A DNA stretch of 64,000 nt from Rhodoplanes sp. Z2-YC6860 (GCF_001579845.1 NZ_CP007440.1:744001-808000); one strand, 5' to 3'. Positions 42,675-52,451 are shown, counted from the stretch's first letter. Notes: generated by a model not told the origin, from the letters alone. Made by a program: numbers and translations.

Positions 42675-45600
42675 CTACGCGACGACGAAGTCGCCCGTAT
42701 GGACCGTGGCGCCGTTCTGCAGCTTGATGACTGCGTCGGTGGCCGAATGGTAGCCGGCAGTGCCGGCGTTGATCACGAGGTAGGTGCCCGCGTCGGTGCC
42801 GCCGTTGATCGTGACTTCGGCGGCCCCATTGGCAAGGAGCGTCACGCTATCCAAAACGTTGCCTAGGTCGGTGGCCAAGTTTCCGGTACCGGCCGTGCTC
42901 GTGGCGTTGAGACTGGTCGGCAATTGCGTGACTCCGAAGTGGTCGGTGCCCGATGTGAAGTCGGTGATCGTATCGAACGCGGAAGCGAGCGAGTCTGCCA
43001 GCGTTTTGAAAATGAAAGTGTCGGCGCCCGCTCCGCCGGTCAGCGTGTCTGCGCCAGCGCCGGCGGTGATGGTATCGGCGCCCGAGCCGGTGATGATTGT
43101 GCTGTTTCCAGACGTGGCAGTGACAGTGAGATTGCCAGTGTCGGCCGAGGCGGTGAGGTTGCCGCCTCCCAGCGTGATAGAGGCGGCCGCGCTGCCCCCG
43201 AGTGTGAGGGTATGACCGCTGGTCAGCGCCTGAGCGTTGATGGTGTTCGTCCCTGAGCCTGTCGTGATGGAGAGGCTGGCGACGTCGTCGGTGGTGACAT
43301 TCAGGTCGCCGGTGCCGTCATCGGTCAGGTTGGCTGTCAGGTGGGTGACGGTGAAGTTGTCGCCGCCGTGCAGGGTGAGGGAGTTGGTGGCCAATAGCGC
43401 CGATGCGTTGACCGAGACGGCGTCCCGGGTGGCGCCGGCCGTGCCGGTGATGGTGGTGGCACCGGAGCCGGTGGTGATCGAGATGGCGTCGGTGGTGTCG
43501 GTGTCGGCGTTGGCGGTGACGACGGTGAGCGAGCCAGTGCCGTCGTCGGTGAGAGTGCCCTGCAGGCCGGTGACGCTGAAGTCGTCGCCGCCGTGCAGCG
43601 CGAGCGTGCTGGCGGCCAGCAACGCCGCGGCGTTGATCGAGACGGTGTCCCGGGTGGCGCCTGCGGTGCCGGTGATGGTGGTGGCGCCGGAGCCGGTGGT
43701 GATCGCAATCGCGTCGGTGGTGTCGGTATCGGCGTTGGCGGTGACCACGGTGAGAGCGCCGGTGCCATCGTCGGTGAGGGTGCCCTGCAGGCCGGTGACA
43801 CTGAAGTCATCGCCGCCGTGCAGCGCCAGCGTGCTGGCGGCCAGCAAACTGGCGGCGTTGATCGAGACGGTGTCCCGGGTGGCGCCGGCGGTGCCGGTGA
43901 TGGTGGTGGCACCGGAGCCGGTGGTGATCGAGATGGTGTTGTCGGCGGTGTTGTCCGCCGTGGTCACGTTGAGCGTGCCCGACAGGCTCGTTGCCGTCAG
44001 ATCGCCCTGCAGTTGAGTGACGATGAGATTTGCCGTCCCGCTCAAGGTCAGCAGCAAGTTGTTGGCGAGCAGCGCCGCATTGATGGGCACGCCAACGGTG
44101 CCGTCCGCGACGATCGCGGATGCGCCAGCGACCGAAATCTCACCTCCACCTTGAATCGTCCCATCGAGCTTCAAGGTGGTGCCGGTTTGAAGGGTCACGG
44201 CGGTGCCGGTGTCGATCGTGACCGCATCCGTGCTGCCGTTGAGCGTCGTCGTGGTGCTGTTGCCGGTGACGTTGATTTGACCGGAGCCGGTCAGTTCGCC
44301 GCCAGCGATCGTCACGTTGGTCAAGTTCAGGGTTGCGTTAGCATCGACCTGAATATGACCTCCGGCGTCGTTCAGGGTCTCATTCGACAGCAGCAGCACC
44401 GTGCCGTTCCCGGTGACCTGAAGCGTTCCGTCACTCGAGAAGGTGCCGACATCGTGGATGCTGTTGGATGCGCCGCTCGTGACCTTGATCAGGCTATGGT
44501 TGATGAGATTGCCTGAATCGATCGTCGAATTCTGCAATTCCAGGACGGACGACATCGGCAGCGTCGGGGCGTCGATCCGAATAAGCCCCGAATTGGTGAC
44601 GGCCGTGGACATGAGCGTGATCGAGCCATCGATCACCTCCATCGTTCCGGTGTTGCTCACGTTTGCGGAAATGAACGTGATCGAACCGCCGGCCGCCTCG
44701 ATCGTTCCGGCGTTGAGGACAAGCTGGCCTGGATGCGCATTATTGCCGACGGAGAAGCTCGCGCCGCTATCGACCTTGATCGTGCCGCCGTTGTTCGACA
44801 GCGGATTTGCATCGGCGGCGTTGATTCCGAAACTGCTCGCGGCAACCTCGAGCGTGACACCGTTGTCCAGCCGCAGACTGTTAAGAGAAACGGGTGTTGA
44901 ACTCGTGACGTAAACAGTCCCGCCAGGAGTGGAGGAGACGGGGATCACCGCGTCTTCGGTCGGCAGCGGTACGAAGCTGGTGCTCCATTTCGAAGGGTCT
45001 TCCCAATTCCCGATACCGCCGTGCCACTCGACCTTACCGGTCGGATCCTGATCCAGCGTCAGCGGCAGGGAGACGACGTCGGAATTGCGCAATCCGCCCA
45101 GCCCGAGCACCGTCACGTAGACGTCCAGATGTGTCTCGGTGACACCCGAGGCGGGCGTGATCACCGTGATACCGGCCGAAAGGTCGGCCGCGGTAAACGT
45201 CAGGGTCGTGCCGGTTCGCAGCGTGGTTTCGGTTCCGACTCTGAAGCTGTATCCGGCTGGAATGTTGGAAACCGTGACCGATACAAATGTCTCGTACGTC
45301 GGGTTGGCGACGTGGGGTATGATGTTTTGCGAAAAATTCACCTCGCCGATCTGGAATCTGCTGATCGGCAGGACGGTGACAGTGGGCAGACCCGTAATGG
45401 GAAGCGGCGGTGCCCCCGCGTCCCCGGCTTTCGCCTCGACGTGATAGATGAAGGGCGGGGGAACGGGGCCGCTCTGCGGTCCGATATTGAGGAGGGCGGT
45501 GAATACGGGCAACTGGTTGAACTCGATAGAGCCGCCAGACCCCAAGCCGCCAGCCGTGCGCTGAAACAGCTGGAAGAACGGATCCTGCGACCCTCGAGAA

Positions 45601-46295
45601 TAGATGTCGAAGGCCGACTTGTATGCGCTCTGAAAGTCGAGCATTTGCGCTCGGGTGTTGGCGACAACTTCGATGCTGAAGCCCGAGCCGCGCGGGTGCA
45701 GCACAAGCGTGTGACCCGGATCGTCGACGATGAAGACCTGTGGGTTTTGACCCTTGGTGACGACTTCAAACGTGCCGTGCTGCAGATCCTTGACCGTCAC
45801 GTCGTCGAAATCGAAGATGACGATCTCTTCGCTCGCGGCGTTGGCCTCTTCCACGAGGCACAGGATGAACAGTGCGGCGAGACCGCTCGCCAGCGCAGCG
45901 ACGCCCGTTCCGCGGATAGCGGCCGAGGGGGTTTCGACCTCCAGCTGGCCTTCGCGAACCTTGCGGCCGGGAAGGAAGCCGACTTCGCCCCGGATTACCC
46001 GCACCGACGACCGGCCCGGGGCGGTTTCGGCCGGGTCGAAGGCGTCTATGGCGATAGAGGAATTCGATCCTAGATTGAACGTCGTGCCATCAACAAAAAG
46101 GATGGCCGTTGAGCCATCCTCGGCGGTTTTGATGATGTCCCCTTCGCAGACAAAGCTGCCCGTGGCGCCAGGCCACGCCAAACCGCCCCGGATCAGCTCG
46201 ACGCGTCCGGCAACGACCTGAAGTTTGCCCACCGGTTTGTCCTGCGGATCGGAAAACTGACCCCCGACAACCAGCCCGCCCTGCGTTACAGACAC
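42675..46295 (-). CDS. Giant FecR-domain/RTX repeat protein, probable type I secretion substrate
   Basis: 1206 residues. Residues about 25-135 are a FecR-like domain (KLQVVAGRVELIRGGLAWPG, FVDGTTFNLGSNSSIAIDAF, VETPSAAIRGTGVAAL). A hydrophobic segment, VAALASGLAALFILCLVEEA, comes right after. The central part is Gly/Thr/Ser-rich beta-helix-like sequence (for example GTIEAAGGSITFISANVS). Three 75-residue repeats follow (LALHGGDDFSVTGLQGTLTD). Near the end is an RTX-type calcium motif, DTITAGAGADTLTGGAGADT, and a non-cleaved C-terminal tail. The lack of an N-terminal signal peptide with RTX motifs near the C-terminus suggests type I secretion. No T1SS genes are in the window. A surface adhesin is likely. 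Confidence 0.8.
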   Translation of the reverse strand: MSVTQGGLVVGGQFSDPQDKPVGKLQVVAGRVELIRGGLAWPGATGSFVCEGDIIKTAEDGSTAILFVDGTTFNLGSNSSIAIDAFDPAETAPGRSSVRVIRGEVGFLPGRKVREGQLEVETPSAAIRGTGVAALASGLAALFILCLVEEANAASEEIVIFDFDDVTVKDLQHGTFEVVTKGQNPQVFIVDDPGHTLVLHPRGSGFSIEVVANTRAQMLDFQSAYKSAFDIYSRGSQDPFFQLFQRTAGGLGSGGSIEFNQLPVFTALLNIGPQSGPVPPPFIYHVEAKAGDAGAPPLPITGLPTVTVLPISRFQIGEVNFSQNIIPHVANPTYETFVSVTVSNIPAGYSFRVGTETTLRTGTTLTFTAADLSAGITVITPASGVTETHLDVYVTVLGLGGLRNSDVVSLPLTLDQDPTGKVEWHGGIGNWEDPSKWSTSFVPLPTEDAVIPVSSTPGGTVYVTSSTPVSLNSLRLDNGVTLEVAASSFGINAADANPLSNNGGTIKVDSGASFSVGNNAHPGQLVLNAGTIEAAGGSITFISANVSNTGTMEVIDGSITLMSTAVTNSGLIRIDAPTLPMSSVLELQNSTIDSGNLINHSLIKVTSGASNSIHDVGTFSSDGTLQVTGNGTVLLLSNETLNDAGGHIQVDANATLNLTNVTIAGGELTGSGQINVTGNSTTTTLNGSTDAVTIDTGTAVTLQTGTTLKLDGTIQGGGEISVAGASAIVADGTVGVPINAALLANNLLLTLSGTANLIVTQLQGDLTATSLSGTLNVTTADNTADNTISITTGSGATTITGTAGATRDTVSINAASLLAASTLALHGGDDFSVTGLQGTLTDDGTGALTVVTANADTDTTDAIAITTGSGATTITGTAGATRDTVSINAAALLAASTLALHGGDDFSVTGLQGTLTDDGTGSLTVVTANADTDTTDAISITTGSGATTITGTAGATRDAVSVNASALLATNSLTLHGGDNFTVTHLTANLTDDGTGDLNVTTDDVASLSITTGSGTNTINAQALTSGHTLTLGGSAAASITLGGGNLTASADTGNLTVTATSGNSTIITGSGADTITAGAGADTLTGGAGADTFIFKTLADSLASAFDTITDFTSGTDHFGVTQLPTSLNATSTAGTGNLATDLGNVLDSVTLLANGAAEVTINGGTDAGTYLVINAGTAGYHSATDAVIKLQNGATVHTGDFVVA
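43360..43940 (-). repeat. Tandem 225-base repeats inside the FecR/RTX gene
   Basis: Two nearly identical 225-base units and a third diverged one encode the 75-residue repeats. For example, GTGCTGGCGGCCAGC starts at 43606 and again at 43831, exactly 225 bases apart. The similarity at DNA level suggests recent duplication, so copy number may vary between strains. Confidence 0.85.
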
Positions 46296-46359
46296 CGATC
46301 TTCTCGATTAATTCTGATGACTAACAGTATCGATTTTCTTTTTGATCTGTAATCGGAAA

Positions 46360-46374
46360 GGGGTAAAATACCCC
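46360..46374. promoter_or_regulatory. Short palindrome between the two divergent FecR genes
   Basis: GGGGTAAAATACCCC is a six-base inverted repeat around AAA, 65 bases before the giant gene start and 42 before the FecR-TPR start. The 120-base gap is AT-richer than its flanks. It may be a shared operator; no regulator is known. Confidence 0.4.
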
Positions 46375-46415
46375 CGTACTCCCTTTTAAGCTTACCGCGC
46401 ACGGCGCGAAAAATC

Positions 46416-47771
46416 ATGTTTTTATTTTGGCGGCCTTGGTCAGTCATTTTATTGGCCTTATGGCTTGGTCTGGCATACGGCGGATGGACAGTGGATCGGG
46501 CGTTGGCTCAGCAAGGGGCCGGCGACGGTTCGATCGGAAAGGTTATCGCGGTCAGCGGCTCGGTCACGATCGAGCGCACCGCCGCGGTGCCCGTCCAGGT
46601 CAGTGTCGCCGGGCGTAGGGGCGACGCTCAGATCGGCGATGTGGTGTACGAGGGCGACATCGTCACAACTGCAAGCGACGGCACCATCGGCATCCGGTTT
46701 CTCGACGGTACGTCTTTCAACCTGTCGAAAAACGCTCGAATCGAGCTGAACGATTTCGTCTACAAGCCGAAAGCAGCCGGCAACTCGACGCTGCTCACCT
46801 TGCAAAAGGGCACGCTCACCTTCATTGCCGGTACGGTTGCCAGAATCGGCGACATGAAGGTCGAAACGCCTGTCGCCACTATGGGCATTCGCGGCACGGC
46901 GCCTCGCGTGGAAATCCTCGATGACGGCACCGTCAAGTTCTCGACGCTGATCGAGGAGTACAAAAAGGAACAGCCAGGCGTCGGCACCCTGTCCAGGGTG
47001 TCGCAGCGGACCGACCTCCTTGAGGTCATGGACCTCTGCAACAATCGCGATCCGGCGGTTAGTCAGCGTCGGATCGCAGCATGCAAGACGTTGGCGGATG
47101 AGCACGTCGACAGGGCCGAGGCGCGCGCGCTGCTTTACAACAACATGGGCACGGCTCGTGTCGTGAGCGGCGACTACGCGCGTGCGATCGAGGATTACAC
47201 TACATCCATCAACCAGGATGGACGCTCGGCGAAGACTTTCAACAATCGCGGCATTGCCTTTGAAAAGAGCGGCGATACGCGTCGTGCGCTTGCGGACTTT
47301 TCCGAGGCGCTCAACATAGCACCGGACTATGTGCCGGCATTGGCGAACCGCTCCAAACTTTACGAAGGCATGGGCGACGTGTCGCGTGCCGTTGCCGATC
47401 TCAGCCGGGCTATCGAGCTTCAACCGGACTCGGCCGCATTCTGGAATCAGCGCTGCTGGCTCCGGGCGGTCAGTTCGTCCGTCCAGGATGCGCTCAGCGA
47501 CTGCAATGAAGCGCTTCGCCGGGGACCGCCGACGGCGGCCCGATACGACTCGCGCGGGCTAGTTTATCTGAAGCTTGGCAATGCGTCGCAATCCGTTGCG
47601 GATTACGATTCGGCTTTGCGGATCGATCCGCGATCGGCCAGCGCCCTTTACGGACGGGGTCTTGCGAAACGCAGGTTGGGTGATCGGACGGCCGGCGACA
47701 CCGACGTTGCGGCTGCGCTCCGTATCGACGGCAGCATCGCTAATCAATTCGTCCGCTTTGGCCTGCAGTAG
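46416..47771 (+). CDS. FecR-domain and TPR protein
   Basis: 451 residues. A signal peptide or anchor (MFLFWRPWSVILLALWLGLA) ends near residue 30. The FecR-like domain follows, from KVIAVSGSVTIERTAAVPV to METPVATMGIRGTAP. From about residue 225 there are five or more TPRs (YNNMGTARVVSGDYARAIED, FNNRGIAFEKSGDTRRALAD). The FecR domain resembles that of the divergent giant protein (FLDGTSFNLSKNARIELNDF against FVDGTTFNLGSNSSIAIDAF). No FecI sigma factor or TonB receptor is close, so classical iron signalling is not indicated. It may work with the giant protein at the envelope. Confidence 0.8.
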   Translation: MFLFWRPWSVILLALWLGLAYGGWTVDRALAQQGAGDGSIGKVIAVSGSVTIERTAAVPVQVSVAGRRGDAQIGDVVYEGDIVTTASDGTIGIRFLDGTSFNLSKNARIELNDFVYKPKAAGNSTLLTLQKGTLTFIAGTVARIGDMKVETPVATMGIRGTAPRVEILDDGTVKFSTLIEEYKKEQPGVGTLSRVSQRTDLLEVMDLCNNRDPAVSQRRIAACKTLADEHVDRAEARALLYNNMGTARVVSGDYARAIEDYTTSINQDGRSAKTFNNRGIAFEKSGDTRRALADFSEALNIAPDYVPALANRSKLYEGMGDVSRAVADLSRAIELQPDSAAFWNQRCWLRAVSSSVQDALSDCNEALRRGPPTAARYDSRGLVYLKLGNASQSVADYDSALRIDPRSASALYGRGLAKRRLGDRTAGDTDVAAALRIDGSIANQFVRFGLQ

Positions 47772-47796
47772 GCGCGCACTTCTTCGATCGCGTGGC

Positions 47797-48714
47797 TTAG
47801 GATTTGGGCCGATTGGAGAGGGGCTTCCACTCTCTCGCGCGCTTCTGCGCGTCATCGAGCTCCGCTTTGGTCACGCCTGGCGATATGGCGTCCAGCTGCT
47901 TCGCTGCTTTCGTATCGCCGCGAGACGCGGCCAGGCTCAACCAGAAAAGCGCCTGTTGGACGTCCCGGGTGACGCCCCGGCCGTCGAAATACTGAACGCC
48001 GAGGCTGGACTGGGCGAGGACATAGCCCTGGTCCGCTGCGGCACGATACCATTTGATCGCTTCTGCATCGTCGTGGGCGACACCGCGCCCGCTCGCGTAG
48101 AGGATCGCAAGATTGTATTGCGCGAGCACGTGTCCCTGCTTGGCCGCGGCGATCACCCACTGGGCGGCCTCTTTTTCATCTAAAGGAGCGCCTCGGCCTT
48201 TCGCGTAATGGAGCGCCAGGCTGTATTGCGCGCCCGCATGGCCGGCATCCGCGGCGGCTTGATACCATTTGACCGCAGTCGAATCGTTTCTTGGGACACC
48301 CTCGCCGCTGGCGTACATCGATCCGAGTTTGAACTCCGCCTCGGTATAATTTTGCGCTGCCGCACGTTCAATCAATGCGGCTCCTTCGGTGGCGTTTCGC
48401 TCCACCCCTTGGCCGTTCAGATACAGCGTCCCGAGATTGAACTGGGCGCGGGCGTTGCCCTGACCTGCCGCCCGCTTGAACCATTGCGCCGCATCCGAAT
48501 AGCTCTGATTGACCCCAAGACCATCGGCGTAGAGGCCGCCAAGCGCGATTTGAGCCGCGGCGTCGCCTTTATCAGCCAAAGGCTTCCAACGTTGCAGCGC
48601 AGCGGCGTAGTCGCCGCGGTCGTAGGCGACGGCACCGTCCTCAAATTCGCCAGCCGCCGCGCCGCTGAGGTATGTAAACACCACAAGCGCAGCGACGCTC
48701 ATGAGCCGCCGCAT
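47797..48714 (-). CDS. Secreted Sel1-repeat protein
   Basis: 305 residues with a signal peptide ending near AAAGE and a GGAGGAG ribosome site. About six Sel1-like repeats of 36 residues are visible, for example AQFNLGTLYLNGQGVERNAT and AQYNLAILYASGRGVAHDDA. These form a helical solenoid for protein-protein contacts in the periplasm. No enzyme domain. It converges on the FecR-TPR gene, 25 bases away. Confidence 0.88.
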   Translation of the reverse strand: MRRLMSVAALVVFTYLSGAAAGEFEDGAVAYDRGDYAAALQRWKPLADKGDAAAQIALGGLYADGLGVNQSYSDAAQWFKRAAGQGNARAQFNLGTLYLNGQGVERNATEGAALIERAAAQNYTEAEFKLGSMYASGEGVPRNDSTAVKWYQAAADAGHAGAQYSLALHYAKGRGAPLDEKEAAQWVIAAAKQGHVLAQYNLAILYASGRGVAHDDAEAIKWYRAAADQGYVLAQSSLGVQYFDGRGVTRDVQQALFWLSLAASRGDTKAAKQLDAISPGVTKAELDDAQKRAREWKPLSNRPKS

Positions 48715-48897
48715 AGACTCCTCCCACCAAGTTCCACCTCATTCATAAGAATTTCACATGTCGCGGCAATGAAAAATGCACCGGCGGCGACGACGCCGAC
48801 AGGACATCGTCTCGGCATGTGCGCGCTCCCGCCGATGGAAACCTTCACATCGCTGGCTTGTTGATTTCCCGTCATTGCCAGAAAGGCGGCAGCGAAA

Positions 48898-49926
48898 ATG
48901 CGTCGGTTGGCTTTATTGGCGTGTTTGGTTTGTTGGTGTGGGCCGTCGTTCGCTGCGGCGGCCTTCGACGCTCAGAGCGTCACCGACGCCCAACTGCGCG
49001 ACGGTGCCGCGCGGCTCAAACCGGAGCTTCTGACCAAGGCGCAGATCCTTTTGTCCCGCGCGCATTACTCGCCGGGCGAGATCGATGGGAAACCCGGTCC
49101 AAATTTTTCCAAGGCGCTCGCGGCTTTTGCTGGCGATCGCGGTCTTCAGAGCAACGAGCGGCTGACTGACGAGGTCTGGCGGGAGCTTGCCAATTTCTCA
49201 ACCGATCCGGCTCTGATCGAATACACGATCACGGAGGCCGACGTTCGTGGTCCTTTCCTCGCGAAGATTCCGGCGCGGATGGAGGACATGAAGCGTCTGC
49301 CGGCGCTGTCCTACGTCAGCCCGCGCGAGCGGCTCGCCGAGAAATTCCACGTGAGCGAGGCGCTGCTTGGTGCGCTCAATCCGGGAAAGAAGCTCGACAA
49401 TGCCGGCGAGCCCATCATGGTGCCGAACGTGGCGCAGGTGAAGCTCGGCAAGATCGTACGGATCGAAGTGAACAAGACCGATCAGACGTTGCGAGCCTTC
49501 GGCCCGGACGAAAAGCTTGTTGCCTTCTATCCGGTGACGGCGGGCAGCAGCGAAAAGCCGGCCCCGCGCGGTCGGCTCAAGGTCACGACGGTGCAGAAGA
49601 ATCCGACTTACCATTACGATCCGAAGTACAAGTTCAAGGGCGTGCAAACCAACAGGCCCTTTACGATCCAGGCCGGGCCCAACAACCCGGTCGGCGCTGT
49701 TTGGATCGGGGTATCCGGAGAGGGGTATGGTCTGCACGGCACGCCGGAGCCCTCCAAGATCGGGAAGACGGAATCGCATGGCTGCATTCGTTTGACCAAC
49801 TGGGATGCGCTCGAGTTGGCCGATGCCGTCGGCAAAGGCGTCCCGGTCGACTTCGTTGGTGATGAGCAGGAGCGCCGCATCGCCCGGGCTCAGGCACAAC
49901 GTCCCAACGCGCGGAAGAAGCGTTAG
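48898..49926 (+). CDS. Periplasmic L,D-transpeptidase (YkuD)
   Basis: 342 residues with a signal peptide (MRRLALLACLVCWCGPSFAA). Residues 30-90 form a peptidoglycan-binding-like segment (AQILLSRAHYSPGEIDGKPG). A LysM-like stretch follows (LAEKFHVSEALLGALNPGKK). The YkuD domain ends with the catalytic HxxxSHGC[IV]R motif: GLHGTPEPSKIGKTESHGCI, then RLTNWDALELAD. These enzymes make 3-3 crosslinks or attach proteins to the wall. A short basic tail follows the domain. Confidence 0.92.
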   Translation: MRRLALLACLVCWCGPSFAAAAFDAQSVTDAQLRDGAARLKPELLTKAQILLSRAHYSPGEIDGKPGPNFSKALAAFAGDRGLQSNERLTDEVWRELANFSTDPALIEYTITEADVRGPFLAKIPARMEDMKRLPALSYVSPRERLAEKFHVSEALLGALNPGKKLDNAGEPIMVPNVAQVKLGKIVRIEVNKTDQTLRAFGPDEKLVAFYPVTAGSSEKPAPRGRLKVTTVQKNPTYHYDPKYKFKGVQTNRPFTIQAGPNNPVGAVWIGVSGEGYGLHGTPEPSKIGKTESHGCIRLTNWDALELADAVGKGVPVDFVGDEQERRIARAQAQRPNARKKR

Positions 49927-50014
49927 CCACAATCCCCATTGCGGCGACGCCGACCGGTCTTCGATCATGGGCTTGTGCTAGAGTCGAGGGACGGTCCATG
50001 CGATTTGCCGCCCC

Positions 50015-52036
50015 ATGCAACTGCAGAGATTCTTAGAGCGACCCAGTCTAAGAAGTTCGCTGTTCGCCCTGGCTATTGCCTGCACCATCCCGATTGCATT
50101 GGTGGCGGGCGGCCTCGTCTGGTTCTTCACCGCGAAAGAATTCGACCAGAACGAGCGTGACCTCTCGGACCGTGCGGCGCTGACGCTCACGGCGGTCGAA
50201 CTCAAGATTCAGAATGTCATCGAAGACCTCCAGGTCCTCGCGGAGTCTCCCGACGTTGCGGCTGGCGATTTCCGGGCGTTCGGCGCGCACATGCGTGCCG
50301 CCAATCGCTGGATTGGCGGTTATGGCCTTGTGCTGGTCGATCGCAGCGGACAGCTGCTGATCAGCACGCGCCGCGCGCCGGGCGAGACGCTTCCCAGGCG
50401 CGGCAACCTGGACACGCAGGAGAAGGTCTTTGTCACCGGCCAGCCGCAAATCTCGGGACTGATCGCGGCCGCGGAGTCGAACAATTTCATTATCTCGATC
50501 GAGGTGCCGGTCCGCGTGAACAACGAAGTCCGCTATGTGCTGGCTGCAGGGCTCCCGCCTGAGTATTTCGCCGACCTGATGAGAAAGCTGGTGCCGCCCG
50601 AATGGATCGGCAGCATCGTCGATCAACGGGGGATGCTGATATCGCGTGTGCCGGAAATGGGGGTGGTCGGGCAGCCGATCGTTCCGGTGCTGCTGGAGCA
50701 GGTCGGCAAAACCTCCGGCCGCTGGATCCCGATCGAGTCGCGCAGCGGCGGCGAAGCTTACAGCTCGTTCCTGCGGTCGCAGCAGCTCGGCTGGACGGTC
50801 TTTGTGGCGATGCCGCGCGAGCTGTTGAGCGCAGGGATGCGGCAAAGCGTGGTGATCCTGACCGCGCTGGTGCTGGCGGCGCTGGCCATCAGCCTCTTCC
50901 TCGCGCGTCAGCTGTCGCGCTGGATCATGCGGTCATTGGAAGCCCTGCAGCTCAATGTCGTGACGTTGGGGCAGGGTGGACACCTCCGCCCGAGTGCCAA
51001 GAGCGGATTGCGTGAGGTCGCTCACATGGAGGGCGTGCTGGCCGGCGTCAGCGAGAACATCGCGTCTGCCCGCGAGCGGGTCGAGCGGGAGAGGATTCTG
51101 CTGAAGGCAACCGTGCAGGCGATGCCGGTCGGCGTCCTGATCGTGGGCCCCGACGGCGGCGTGCTGCTGGCCAACCGCAAGGCGCTCGCCATCTGGAGCG
51201 CGGATCGTGTCGAGACATTCAAGGACTTCACCAATGTGACGCGGCTGCGTCTCGACGGCAGCCGCTATCCGCCTGCCGAATGGCCCGTGACGCGTGCGCT
51301 GCGCCACGGTGCTGTGACCGAAGACGAAGAGGTCATCCACGTCACACGCGATGGCCGCAGCATTCGCGTTTCCACCAGCGCGGCGCCGGTCTACGACGAC
51401 GCTGGCACTTTGATTGCCGCGGTCGCAGCATTTTTCGACCTCACCGAGCTGCGCAATGCCATCCAGCAGCAGAAGCTGCTGCTCGACGAGATCAACCATC
51501 GGGTCAAGAACACGCTGGCGACGGTCCAATCGATTGCCACGCTCACGCGTTCGGGCTCGAGCACGGTCGAAGCCTATGTCGAAAGCTTCCAGCAGCGGAT
51601 TTTCGCGCTGGCCCGCGCCTACGATCTCCTGACCGACAACAAATGGCAGGGGACGGACCTTCGCGCCATCGTCGGCGCCACGCTGGCGCCGTATGGCCGT
51701 GCCGACCAGGTGTCGATCGAAGGTCCGCCCGTGCACCTTCCGCCGAAACCGACCCTGGCGCTCGCCGCAGCGCTCCAGGAGCTCGCGACGAATGCTGCGA
51801 AGTATGGTTCACTCTCGGTACAACAAGGCAGGCTCGATGTGTTCTGGAGCTATGAGAATCAGAAGCTCGATCTGACCTGGACCGAGTCGGAGGGGCCGGC
51901 CGTGACGCCGCCGACCCGTCGGGGCTTCGGATCCCGGCTGATCGAAGAGGTCCTGGCGCGAGAAGCGGGCTGGACCTCCGAGATCAAATATCGGCCGAGC
52001 GGGCTCTGCTGCCATCTGGCCGTCCAGCTGACATGA
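50015..52036 (+). CDS. HWE/HisKA_2-type sensor histidine kinase with periplasmic sensor domain
   Basis: 673 residues. TM1 is around ACTIPIALVAGGLVWFFTAK, followed by a Cache-like periplasmic domain (residues about 45-280). TM2 is VVILTALVLAALAISLFLAR, then a HAMP-like linker and a PAS domain (MPVGVLIVGPDGGVLLANRK). The phosphoacceptor His is in LLDEINHRVKNTLATVQSIA. The kinase core is of the HWE family, with LDLTWTESEGP carrying the WxE motif. Directly downstream lies a single-domain response regulator, so they form a pair. The sensed signal is unknown. Confidence 0.87.
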   Translation: MQLQRFLERPSLRSSLFALAIACTIPIALVAGGLVWFFTAKEFDQNERDLSDRAALTLTAVELKIQNVIEDLQVLAESPDVAAGDFRAFGAHMRAANRWIGGYGLVLVDRSGQLLISTRRAPGETLPRRGNLDTQEKVFVTGQPQISGLIAAAESNNFIISIEVPVRVNNEVRYVLAAGLPPEYFADLMRKLVPPEWIGSIVDQRGMLISRVPEMGVVGQPIVPVLLEQVGKTSGRWIPIESRSGGEAYSSFLRSQQLGWTVFVAMPRELLSAGMRQSVVILTALVLAALAISLFLARQLSRWIMRSLEALQLNVVTLGQGGHLRPSAKSGLREVAHMEGVLAGVSENIASARERVERERILLKATVQAMPVGVLIVGPDGGVLLANRKALAIWSADRVETFKDFTNVTRLRLDGSRYPPAEWPVTRALRHGAVTEDEEVIHVTRDGRSIRVSTSAAPVYDDAGTLIAAVAAFFDLTELRNAIQQQKLLLDEINHRVKNTLATVQSIATLTRSGSSTVEAYVESFQQRIFALARAYDLLTDNKWQGTDLRAIVGATLAPYGRADQVSIEGPPVHLPPKPTLALAAALQELATNAAKYGSLSVQQGRLDVFWSYENQKLDLTWTESEGPAVTPPTRRGFGSRLIEEVLAREAGWTSEIKYRPSGLCCHLAVQLT

Positions 52037-52067
52037 TGTGTCGCCACCCTGTGGATTCCAATTGGCG

Positions 52068-52451
52068 ATGAGCATGGGATCAGCTTTGCGCACGATCGTG
52101 GTTGAGGATGAGCCGCTCGTTCGGCTGATGACCGAAGAGATTCTAGCCTCCGTCGGATGCGAGATCGCTGCGGCGGCGTCGACTTTGGACGAGGCGCTCG
52201 GTCACATCGCGGCCGCGGAATTCGATCTTGCCGTTCTTGATATCAATCTGGCCGGAACCGAGGTCTATCCTGCAGCGGAGCGTCTGCGCGGCAAGGGCAC
52301 GCCGATCATCTTCGTCACAGGCTACGGCCGCCGCGGCGTCCGGGACGTGTGGCATGAATTTCCGATATTGCAGAAGCCTTTCAGCCTGCGCGATATCGAG
52401 CAGGCGATTGCCGCGTCGGGCGCCCGCCGCCGTATTGATGGAGCCCAATGA
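52068..52451 (+). CDS. Single-domain response regulator
   Basis: 127 residues from ATG 52068; 52074 is a second option. The receiver fold has TIVVEDEPLVRLMTEEIL with the acidic pair, the phosphoacceptor Asp in LAVLDINLAGTEVYP, the Thr in IIFVTGYGRRGV and the Lys in ILQKPFSLRDI. No output domain, as in other HWE partners that control through protein contacts. The stop overlaps the next gene by four bases (ATGA). Confidence 0.88.
   Translation: MSMGSALRTIVVEDEPLVRLMTEEILASVGCEIAAAASTLDEALGHIAAAEFDLAVLDINLAGTEVYPAAERLRGKGTPIIFVTGYGRRGVRDVWHEFPILQKPFSLRDIEQAIAASGARRRIDGAQ

Noticed and set aside
43360-43940. Possible CRISPR array
   Set aside because: The repeats are 225 bases, contiguous and in frame within a coding region, with no spacers or cas genes.
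46416-47771. FecR iron-signalling anti-sigma regulator
   Set aside because: No FecI-type sigma factor or TonB receptor gene nearby, and the C-terminal half is TPR repeats.
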